A program made the position numbers and the translations under genes. A stretch of DNA of 12,968 nt, from positions 1 through 12,968 of the forward strand of contig DATDRF010000054.1 in assembly GCA_035291905.1 (NCBI GenBank). Reading direction: 5' to 3'. This stretch comes from JACPLA01 sp035291905. Lineage in GTDB: Bacteria; Bacteroidota; Ignavibacteria; UBA10030. The notes beneath the pieces were generated by a model. That model worked only from the letters and a program-made list of their open reading frames with translations, was not told the origin of the DNA and did not search any database. Positions 7,420 to 12,968 of this stretch are shown piece after piece. The stretch's first letter is position 1; the number at the start of each line of letters is the position of its first letter.

Positions 7420-9201
7420 GTGAAGAAAACAAAAAGAGAATTCGGAGAAGTACTGATCGAGAAGGGGATCATCACGCCCGATATCCTTCTCAATGCTCTG
7501 GACTCAATGAGCAAGGAGACCCAGAAGACCCGCCGCAGGCTTCCCCAGGTGCTTGTTGAGGATTACAGCGTCGACAGGAACAAGGTGTATCAGGAGGTCG
7601 CCGACTTCTATGCTTTCAAGTCCCTCGATACGACAAAGTTTACCGTCGACGACAACGTCCTCGCCTTCATTCGCAAGGAACTCAACAGTCTTCCGGCCTC
7701 AATCCGTGAACTGGCCGTTGAACATCTCGTGATGCCTTTTGTCGTGGATCCTGAAAACCCTGAACGTGTTTTTGTGATCACTCCCGATCCGACCAGGTCC
7801 GAAGTCCATCTTATTGCCCGTACGTTTCCTTACCGGAAGTTTGAATTGTTCTACGTGAGTTTCGACCAGTACGAAGACCTGTGGAAACGGGTCAATATCG
7901 GACGATCCACGTACAAGGACAAAGAATCTGCATTGCGGGGTGAATCAGAGGGGGTGCTCGACGAGGATACCGAGTTGTATGAACAAGTCCTCGAGGAAGA
8001 GATCAACCGAAGCGGTCTGGTAGACCTGGTTGAAAATATCTTTATGGATGCCGTGCGAGTTGGTGCAAGCGATATCCATGTCGTTCCGAGGGGAGAGAGA
8101 ACAACGGAATTTCATTTCAGAGTGGACGGCAGGCTCTCGATCTGGTACACTCACACAGAGAGCCGCGCCGAAGCAGTTTCTGCCGTGGTCAAGGACCGGG
8201 CGATGAATATCGATCGTTTTGAGCGCAATACCGCCCAGGACGGGTTTGCGCAATTTTCGATCGACAAGAAAACCGTCCGCTTCCGTGTTTCGGTGATACC
8301 CGTGGTCGGAAAGGAACTTAGAAGCAAACTTGAGTCGATAGTCATTCGGGTGCTTCAGGAACCGAAGATCGGTGGCTCAGTCGATGAGCTCGGGTTTGAG
8401 CCCAACGCCCGTCAGAACTTCATCAAGGCGATCAAAAAGCCGTACGGTATTGTCATTGTCACGGGACCGACCGGAAGCGGCAAGAGCACCACACTCGTCG
8501 CGGCATTGCGGACGGTCATGGACCCTTCACTGAACGTGATCACGGTCGAAGATCCTGTCGAATACTTCATCGACGGGGCGCGCCAGGTTAAACTGAATCC
8601 GAAGCTCGATTTTGAAGGCGCCCTGAGGGCGATACTTCGTCATGACCCGGATATCGTGATGGTCGGAGAAATTCGTGACCAGATCACCGCCAATATTGCC
8701 GTGAAACTTGCGAACACGGGGCACTTGACATTTTCGACCCTTCACACGAATGACGCACCAAGCGCCATCTCCCGGCTTTACAAGATGGGAGTCGAACCGT
8801 TCCTGCTGGCGTACTCGATCAATATGGTCCTGGCACAGCGCCTCGTCAGGAAGCTTTGCCCGAAATGCAAAAGCCCCATCGCCAATCCGGACAAAGAAGC
8901 GATGAGGAAACTCGGAATGACGGAGGAGGAGATAAGGAGCGCAACTTTGTTTCGGGCGATCGGATGCTCCGATTGCACGAAGGGATACAAGGGCAGAATG
9001 GCGATCCACGAGGCTCTTTATTTCACGAAAGAAATTCGTAAGATCGTGCTTGAGGCCGAGGGGCTTGTGGATGAGGAGAAGCTCAGAAGCCAGGCCATTC
9101 GTCAGGGAATGAGAACACTCCGGCAGGCGGCCGTTGAACTGCTCAAGGACGGCATCACATCCATCGAAGAAGTAGGATCGGCCACGGTCGATGAGGAATA
9201 G
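7420..9201 (+). CDS. Type IV pilus / type II secretion assembly ATPase (PilB/GspE family)
   Basis: A 593-residue cytosolic hexameric ATPase that powers subunit assembly. The GTG at 7420 is chosen as start because it lies 7 bp after the PilC-like stop and the conserved N-domain begins at residue 6; the longer open frame from 7318 would overlap pilC by 34 codons of non-family sequence. Residues 6-70 resemble an MshEN/GspE N-domain; the first unit (FGEVLIEKGIITPDILLNAL) is good, the second (41-66) degenerate. The ATPase core has GASDIHVVP (D218, H220), Walker A GPTGSGKST with K355, Walker B DIVMVGEIRD with E417, and the His box GHLTFSTLHTND. A zinc motif is formed by C480/C483 and C516/C519, as in assembly (PilB/GspE) rather than retraction (PilT) ATPases. 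No clear Shine-Dalgarno is seen, so translation may be coupled to the upstream gene. Confidence 0.93.
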   Translation: MKKTKREFGEVLIEKGIITPDILLNALDSMSKETQKTRRRLPQVLVEDYSVDRNKVYQEVADFYAFKSLDTTKFTVDDNVLAFIRKELNSLPASIRELAVEHLVMPFVVDPENPERVFVITPDPTRSEVHLIARTFPYRKFELFYVSFDQYEDLWKRVNIGRSTYKDKESALRGESEGVLDEDTELYEQVLEEEINRSGLVDLVENIFMDAVRVGASDIHVVPRGERTTEFHFRVDGRLSIWYTHTESRAEAVSAVVKDRAMNIDRFERNTAQDGFAQFSIDKKTVRFRVSVIPVVGKELRSKLESIVIRVLQEPKIGGSVDELGFEPNARQNFIKAIKKPYGIVIVTGPTGSGKSTTLVAALRTVMDPSLNVITVEDPVEYFIDGARQVKLNPKLDFEGALRAILRHDPDIVMVGEIRDQITANIAVKLANTGHLTFSTLHTNDAPSAISRLYKMGVEPFLLAYSINMVLAQRLVRKLCPKCKSPIANPDKEAMRKLGMTEEEIRSATLFRAIGCSDCTKGYKGRMAIHEALYFTKEIRKIVLEAEGLVDEEKLRSQAIRQGMRTLRQAAVELLKDGITSIEEVGSATVDEE

Positions 9202-9256
9202 ACATCACCCCTTGGTGAGAGGGATTTGCGGATCATCTGATGTACCTCCGGCACTG

Positions 9257-9262
9257 AAGGAG
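9257..9262 (+). promoter_or_regulatory. Shine-Dalgarno of the first pilin-like gene
   Basis: AAGGAG lies 9 bases upstream of the ATG at 9272. It is a strong ribosome binding site that fixes this start and sets the pilin-like genes apart from the ATPase gene, which has none. Confidence 0.7.
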
Positions 9263-9271
9263 ACGTTGTAA

Positions 9272-9802
9272 ATGAGTCTGGGACAGACAATGCTGAGTAT
9301 TGCCACGCTCGTGGCGCTGACGGTCATGGTTGTGACCTCTCAGCAATATCTCATTGAAGGCCAGAGAGAGGAGATCAAGGCGGAGGCTCTCGACTTGGCC
9401 GCCATGCAGTGTGAGTCGTTGCTCGCTGAGATCTTCGGAAAGAAATTCGACGCCATCGTGACGGATTACAGGTGGCGGGACGCGTGGGAATTTACCGATT
9501 ACTACTCTCTGGGCCCCAATTCAACAGAGCGAAGCAAGGTCGTCCCATGGCCCGACCTCAAACCCTACAAGTCAAATACATCGTTCGACGATGTCGACGA
9601 TTATCACACCTACCTGAGGACGGTGAACACCGATCTGATCACCGGAATTCAGCTCGACGTTCAGGTATACTATGTCGAGGAATGGAACCCCACTGTCAAA
9701 GTATACTATGAGACATATTATAAGAGGGTTGTTGTGAAAGCGAATTTCCCGGATTATTTGGATATGTCGTCGATAACATTCAGCACCGTGATGACTTACT
9801 AA
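9272..9802 (+). CDS. Pilin-like protein 1: single N-terminal membrane helix, no prepilin leader
   Basis: A 176-residue protein I do not recognise by name. Residues 6-22 are a hydrophobic helix starting almost at the N-terminus. It runs straight into an amphipathic helix (about 25-58, charged and Ala-rich), then a beta-rich extracytoplasmic-looking domain rich in Tyr and Asp (about 65-176). This lollipop outline is that of type IV pilins and pseudopilins. The normal leader and GFTLIE-like processing site are absent: the protein begins MSLGQTMLSIATL, with a possible G4|Q5 junction and no glutamate at +5. Its place directly behind the PilB-like and PilC-like genes supports a pseudopilin role (inference). 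It has a strong AAGGAG at 9257, and its TAA abuts the next gene's ATG. Confidence 0.75.
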   Translation: MSLGQTMLSIATLVALTVMVVTSQQYLIEGQREEIKAEALDLAAMQCESLLAEIFGKKFDAIVTDYRWRDAWEFTDYYSLGPNSTERSKVVPWPDLKPYKSNTSFDDVDDYHTYLRTVNTDLITGIQLDVQVYYVEEWNPTVKVYYETYYKRVVVKANFPDYLDMSSITFSTVMTY

Positions 9803-10384
9803 ATGGGCGTAACGTTCGATATCATAGGGTCGATTCTCGTTCGTACGGCTATTGTGCTCATTGTGCTCCGAATGAATATTTCGTTGAATACGATGGTTTC
9901 CGAGAGCATGGCTCATACCAACATTCAGCAGGAACTCTCCATCCTGAGAGACATCATGACCTCGGATTTTGAGTACGTGGGGCTGGGCTTGGCCAAGGGA
10001 ACCGGCGTCAAGGAGTGTACCTCATCAAAGTTCAAGTTTGACGCTGATCTTGCTGCCGATGGTTCTATCGAGACGGTCTCGTACTATTATGGCGATACTG
10101 ACGAACTTGCCAATACGCCTAATCCGAACGATCGGAAGCTCTACCGTCAGATCGGGAGTGGCACGCCGCTGAATGTCGCCAACGGAATAACAAAGTGCGT
10201 TTTCACGTACTACAAACAGGACGGAAACCCGACGACTGATAAGACACAAGTTGCGTCCTTTTTGCTCACGTTGACCCTTGAGGAAGGGACGTTCTCGACT
10301 CAGGTGAAAAAGTCCGACGGAACGTACATCAACAAGTACCCTGCAAGCTACTGGGAACAGACTTTTTTCCCTCCCAATCTCTAA
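9803..10384 (+). CDS. Pilin-like protein 2 with short Met-Gly N-terminus
   Basis: A 193-residue protein, unrecognised by name. It starts MGVTFDIIGSILV, and residues 5-22 are hydrophobic except for an unusual R14, followed by a helix (about 25-58). The C-terminal domain is beta-rich with C72 and C132, which could form a disulfide as in many minor pilins. The N-terminus looks like a pilin already trimmed to its last leader residue: Gly, then Val, Thr at +2 and an acidic residue at +4. The ATG directly follows the previous gene's TAA with no proper Shine-Dalgarno, so translation is probably coupled. GspJ/PilW-like minor pseudopilins are the nearest idea, by position and size only. Confidence 0.75.
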   Translation: MGVTFDIIGSILVRTAIVLIVLRMNISLNTMVSESMAHTNIQQELSILRDIMTSDFEYVGLGLAKGTGVKECTSSKFKFDADLAADGSIETVSYYYGDTDELANTPNPNDRKLYRQIGSGTPLNVANGITKCVFTYYKQDGNPTTDKTQVASFLLTLTLEEGTFSTQVKKSDGTYINKYPASYWEQTFFPPNL

Positions 10385-10390
10385 TTTCCT

Positions 10391-10396
10391 AGGAGG
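10391..10396 (+). promoter_or_regulatory. Shine-Dalgarno of the third pilin-like gene
   Basis: AGGAGG is a perfect ribosome binding core, 12 bases before the ATG at 10409. The spacing is slightly long, but the match is strong enough to support this start for a short gene. Confidence 0.65.
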
Positions 10397-10408
10397 AACA
10401 GCGTTTCA

Positions 10409-10840
10409 ATGGGATCATCAAAAATCGTTTTTGTCGGCGCTGTCGCGGTCATCATAGGAATCTTTGGCTTTGGCATCAAGCGGGCCGAAAAGGGGTCCGT
10501 GGAGATTGCGACGACGCATGCCACTCAGGTGCTTGTCAAGAGTCTGGCCCTCCAGGGCTTGAACAGAGCGGTGGAGGATCTGCCGGAAACAGCGAGTTCT
10601 GCGGTTGATCGTACCGAGGAGATCACGACCAGCGAAGGAACAATTGGATATTCTCGAAGTATTATCGGCATGCCTGCCGGCCAGGTGAAGATTATTTCCT
10701 ACGGCATTGCCAACGGCCAGAAAGCGACCGTGACAACGGTTGTCACTGAGCTTCCCGACGGGCCCATCCCTCCCCGGGATAAGTCGTGGAGACTATGGAA
10801 ACAGGTGAGCTCAGTAAGGATTGTCACAGCCTATCCGTAA
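10409..10840 (+). CDS. Pilin-like protein 3: small protein with N-terminal membrane helix
   Basis: A 143-residue protein, unrecognised by name. It opens MGSSKIVFVGAVAVIIGIFG, with a hydrophobic helix at about 6-22, then a helical stretch rich in Ala, Thr and Val (about 25-60) and a short beta-rich domain. No leader peptide and no acidic residue at the pilin +5 position are seen, and there are no cysteines. Same strand and 24 bp after pilin-like gene 2, it closes the pilus block just before a terminator. By position and form it is a third pseudopilin-like component (inference). It could instead be a membrane assembly protein. Confidence 0.7.
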   Translation: MGSSKIVFVGAVAVIIGIFGFGIKRAEKGSVEIATTHATQVLVKSLALQGLNRAVEDLPETASSAVDRTEEITTSEGTIGYSRSIIGMPAGQVKIISYGIANGQKATVTTVVTELPDGPIPPRDKSWRLWKQVSSVRIVTAYP

Positions 10841-10864
10841 CCCTCCCTCTTCTCGACAACAAAA

Positions 10865-10893
10865 AAGGCCGGCAGGATCTCTCCGCCGGCCTT
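10865..10893. terminator. Bidirectional factor-independent terminator between convergent genes
   Basis: A 9-bp perfect stem, AAGGCCGGC (10865-10873) with GCCGGCCTT (10885-10893), can extend by a GGA/TCC pair past a bulged A to a 4-base TCTC loop. On the - strand it is followed by TTTTTTGTTGTC, a good U-tract; on the + strand by a weaker TTGTTCATTT. It lies 25 bp after the last pilin-like gene (stop at 10840) and 22 bp after the stop of the exported protein (10915), so it can serve both transcripts. Confidence 0.85.
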
Positions 10894-10914
10894 GTTCATT
10901 TCTGGACGAAATAC

Positions 10915-11640
10915 TTACTGTATCGGGGCTGTCCAGTACACCTTGCCTGTCTTGTTGTTGATCAGGGCAAGCTGCCTTGGCACCAATTCGAGGACCGCCT
11001 GATCCTTCAGGTCCGTCTTCTCGATGTTAATCCTCATTTTCACTCTGAAGTAGATCTGGTCTTCATCGGCCTTTGCGGAGCGGGCCAGATCGCGGCTCAC
11101 CTGCCATTTATTGCTCTTGGGGAGGTTGATGTAAACACTCGAGGTCCTGTATCCCCTCCGTATCGAATCCGCCATGGCAATGTAGCTGTTCTTCCGGATG
11201 ACGCATTGCACTATGGGAATATTGTACGGAGCGTCGACAATGGTCGAAGAATTGAGTGGGAACATCTGCTTGTCGGCATCGTAGGCACCCAGAACCGCTT
11301 TGAAGAGAACGTTGTAGTCGCGCTCATTCAGCTTCTGGTCTGTACTATATTTCATCACCGCCGCGACGTAGAGTCTTCGGGAATCCGTAGCCCTTCGGTC
11401 GTATTCCGACGAGGTCTCAAACTCGCCTTTCGACTTGATCGCTTCGAGATACTTCTCCATCTCAATCTTGAGGAACGACCAGACCTGTTTCAGGGTCTCG
11501 GTAAACTGTTCGGGCGACATCAGTTCGACCGAAGCGGGAGGCGCCCCTGTCTGCTGCTGTGCAGGAACAGATGCGGCAAGCAGGCATACCGCACCCAGAA
11601 CCAACCACCAACTTCTTACGTTCCGAACCTTGCTTCCCAT
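10915..11640 (-). CDS. Exported protein of unknown function
   Basis: A 241-residue protein I do not recognise. The start at 11640 is chosen over an ATG at 11664 because AAGGAG sits 5 bases before it and the signal peptide then has normal length. The signal peptide has a basic start (K4, R6, R9), a hydrophobic core (11-24) and a likely cleavage after VPA at residue 27. C19 is inside the core without a proper lipobox, so a lipoprotein is unlikely. The mature protein opens with a Gln/Pro-rich linker, then a helical segment with many Lys and Glu (about 40-110), then a beta-rich C-terminal half. It probably acts in the periplasm or envelope. It is transcribed toward the pilin-like genes and ends at the shared terminator. 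No link to heme synthesis or the pilus can be shown. Confidence 0.8.
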   Translation of the reverse strand: MGSKVRNVRSWWLVLGAVCLLAASVPAQQQTGAPPASVELMSPEQFTETLKQVWSFLKIEMEKYLEAIKSKGEFETSSEYDRRATDSRRLYVAAVMKYSTDQKLNERDYNVLFKAVLGAYDADKQMFPLNSSTIVDAPYNIPIVQCVIRKNSYIAMADSIRRGYRTSSVYINLPKSNKWQVSRDLARSAKADEDQIYFRVKMRINIEKTDLKDQAVLELVPRQLALINNKTGKVYWTAPIQ

Positions 11641-11702
11641 AAGGACTCCTTCGGCTGTGATCAAGTATCCTCAACCTGACTGCAACTTCACCTCTGACCG
11701 TT

Positions 11703-11710
11703 CAAATATA
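11703..11710 (-). promoter_or_regulatory. Possible Bacteroidota-type -7 element TATATTTG
   Basis: Read on the - strand, TATATTTG fits TANNTTTG, the -7 element of Bacteroidota primary sigma promoters. It lies 62 bases before the ATG of the exported protein. No TTG -33 element is found at the proper distance upstream; a 10-bp palindrome ATGTGCACAT (11726-11735) lies there instead. This may give the exported protein its own promoter apart from hemH. Confidence 0.3.
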
Positions 11711-11752
11711 AAGGATTTCCGGTGAATGTGCACATACTTTTTTCCCCCCGTC

Positions 11753-12862
11753 TCAGCGGACGATGGCCGATTTTTCTCTCCTGGATTCCAACGGCTTGGC
11801 GGAATTGTACCACGGGCACAAGACCGGTCCTGGCCCCGATGCATCGCCTCCAGCCAGACGACGACAGGCGGTGAAAGTGCCCCGGTCGGAAGAAATCTGT
11901 TCCTTCACCAGCTCGGCCAGGCATCGGATGAATTTTGGGTGCGAATTGAGAGCAGGCATCATCTCAAACCGCAGGATCCCGTAACGCAATGCCTCCTCCC
12001 TTGCTTCGATGTTAATTTCATGGAGTGTCTCGATATGCTCCGTCACAAAGGCTATCGGGATGACAAGCAGATTCCGTCGCCCGTCATTTGCCAGCGCGGC
12101 CATCGTTGCATGGAGTGAGGGCTCAAGCCATTTGGATGTTCCGACCTTGCTCTGGAAACACACTCGATGAGGAGATATCCACCCGCCCCGGGCCATCGTC
12201 GTTCGAACTGTTTCCTCAATGTGCAGTTGGTAGGGATCTCCCCTGGCAATAAAATCGACCGGGACCCCGTGGGCGCTGAAAACAAGGTCGATATCCTTTG
12301 GATCAACGGATTGGAACCGGCCAAGCGTGCCCTGAATGTTTTCGACGAGCGCCTCAATGTACAAAGGATGATCGGGATAGCAGCAGACGAGCGACGTGGG
12401 AATTCCGGAGATCTTTTTTCCGGCGATCTTCCTGTTCCATTCATTGACGCTGGAGTATGTCGTTGCCCGTGAAAAATGAGGGTAGAGAGGGAGCAGGACA
12501 ATCCTGTCAAACGTCTTCTCCAGAATAGCACGGATCGCATCTTCGGTCAGTGGTCTCCAGTATCGCATGGCTACAAAAACGCTGGCTGAAATCCCGTCGG
12601 CCCTCAGAGAGCGCTCCAGATCCCTGGCCTGTGATTCGGTCAGTTCATTGATGGGTGATTTTCCGCCGATCTCCCTGTAATGTTCGGCGACAGGCTTGGC
12701 CCTGCTGGAAGAGACACGGCGCGCAAACAGGTTTCTCGCAAGAAAGACTCCCGGGAAATCGAAGATATCCGGATCACGAAAAAGGTTATAGAGGAAAGGC
12801 CCCACGGCGTCGATCGAATCGGGCCCTCCCAGCTGAAATAAGACAACGGCGACGTTCGGCAT
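11753..12862 (-). CDS. hemH: Ferrochelatase (protoporphyrin/coproporphyrin ferrochelatase)
   Basis: Inserts ferrous iron into the porphyrin ring in the last steps of heme synthesis; cytosolic or at the inner membrane face. The start is set at 12862 because MPNVAVVLFQLGGPDS is the family N-terminus; the open frame to 12943 adds 27 unrelated residues. Family marks are FLYNLFRDPDI, YREIGGKSPINELT, LLPLYPHFSRATTYSS, FSAHGVP with catalytic H198, and TEHIETLHEINIE with catalytic E278. The length of 369 residues is more than the usual 310-340 because of a tail of about 45 residues after LVKEQ. That tail has only two cysteines, and R132 occupies the place of the human cluster ligand Cys196, so a [2Fe-2S] cluster like the human one is unlikely. 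Whether the substrate is protoporphyrin or coproporphyrin cannot be told. Confidence 0.95.
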   Translation of the reverse strand: MPNVAVVLFQLGGPDSIDAVGPFLYNLFRDPDIFDFPGVFLARNLFARRVSSSRAKPVAEHYREIGGKSPINELTESQARDLERSLRADGISASVFVAMRYWRPLTEDAIRAILEKTFDRIVLLPLYPHFSRATTYSSVNEWNRKIAGKKISGIPTSLVCCYPDHPLYIEALVENIQGTLGRFQSVDPKDIDLVFSAHGVPVDFIARGDPYQLHIEETVRTTMARGGWISPHRVCFQSKVGTSKWLEPSLHATMAALANDGRRNLLVIPIAFVTEHIETLHEINIEAREEALRYGILRFEMMPALNSHPKFIRCLAELVKEQISSDRGTFTACRRLAGGDASGPGPVLCPWYNSAKPLESRREKSAIVR

Positions 12863-12886
12863 GCATTCTCTGGAGAATTGTCCTGT

Positions 12887-12915
12887 AATATGCCTGCAAG
12901 GAGCCTCAATTACAA
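12887..12915 (-). promoter_or_regulatory. Candidate sigma70-like promoter of hemH
   Basis: On the - strand TTGTAA (12910-12915) and CATATT (12887-12892) are separated by 17 bases, each matching 4 of 6 consensus positions. Transcription would start about 18 bases before the hemH ATG, leaving a short leader. No other gene is visible between hemH and the right edge of the window. The matches are modest. Confidence 0.3.
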
Positions 12916-12968
12916 GTCGTTTTAGGTGCCGGTAGTGTCTCAATTTGGATGTAGTTCTTAACGCAGAG

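Noticed and set aside
9203..9225. Short inverted repeat TCACCCCTTGGTGA after the ATPase gene as a terminator
   Set aside because: The stem is only 5 bp and no T-run follows; a strong terminator here would also cut off the pilin-like genes.
10786..11679. 297-codon open frame on the + strand
   Set aside because: It runs through the terminator hairpin and antisense to the exported protein, which has a clean signal peptide and Shine-Dalgarno. The + frame has no ribosome site or recognisable motif.
11753..12862. [2Fe-2S] cluster in ferrochelatase
   Set aside because: Too few tail cysteines, and Arg (R132) at the position of the human Cys196 ligand.
12863..12943. 27-residue N-terminal extension of ferrochelatase
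   Set aside because: The sequence before MPNVAVV does not fit the family, would contain the candidate promoter, and the family start is well matched at 12862.

Overview
The window (12,968 bp, about 54% GC by eye) is densely coded bacterial chromosome. I see no mobile element, CRISPR array, tRNA or rRNA. I cannot name the organism from sequence alone. A TANNTTTG-type promoter element and unusual pilin-like proteins without a prepilin leader would fit the Bacteroidota/Ignavibacteria (FCB) side of the tree, but this is a weak inference.

Region 1 (1-5066, + strand) is a signalling block of three tightly spaced genes. The first is a membrane hybrid histidine kinase, cut by the window's left edge, with a sensor region, HAMP, GAF, kinase core and two receivers. 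The second is a soluble receiver-kinase hybrid. The third is a receiver fused to what looks like a decayed histidine kinase core without catalytic motifs. Together they hold four receiver domains and two intact kinase cores, but no DNA-binding or enzymatic output domain and no recognisable HPt domain. A 249-residue cytosolic protein with four conserved-looking cysteines (5106-5855) follows.

Region 2 (6069-10840, + strand) follows a 213-bp gene-free stretch that contains a CRP-like palindrome. It encodes a type IV pilus / type II secretion-like motor: a PilC/GspF platform protein, a PilB/GspE ATPase, and three small proteins with one N-terminal membrane helix. These three resemble pilins or pseudopilins in architecture but lack the normal GFTxxE-type leader. 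A bidirectional terminator closes the block at about 10865-10893.

Region 3 (10915-12862, - strand) converges on it. It holds a ferrochelatase gene (hemH) with an extended C-terminal tail and, 112 bp downstream, an unrecognised exported protein.

Working model (inference): the kinases and receivers upstream sense an envelope or cytoplasmic signal and control the pilus-like machine by protein-protein contacts rather than by transcription, since no output domain is present. The secretin, prepilin peptidase, alignment proteins and retraction ATPase are not in this window and must be elsewhere if the machine is complete.
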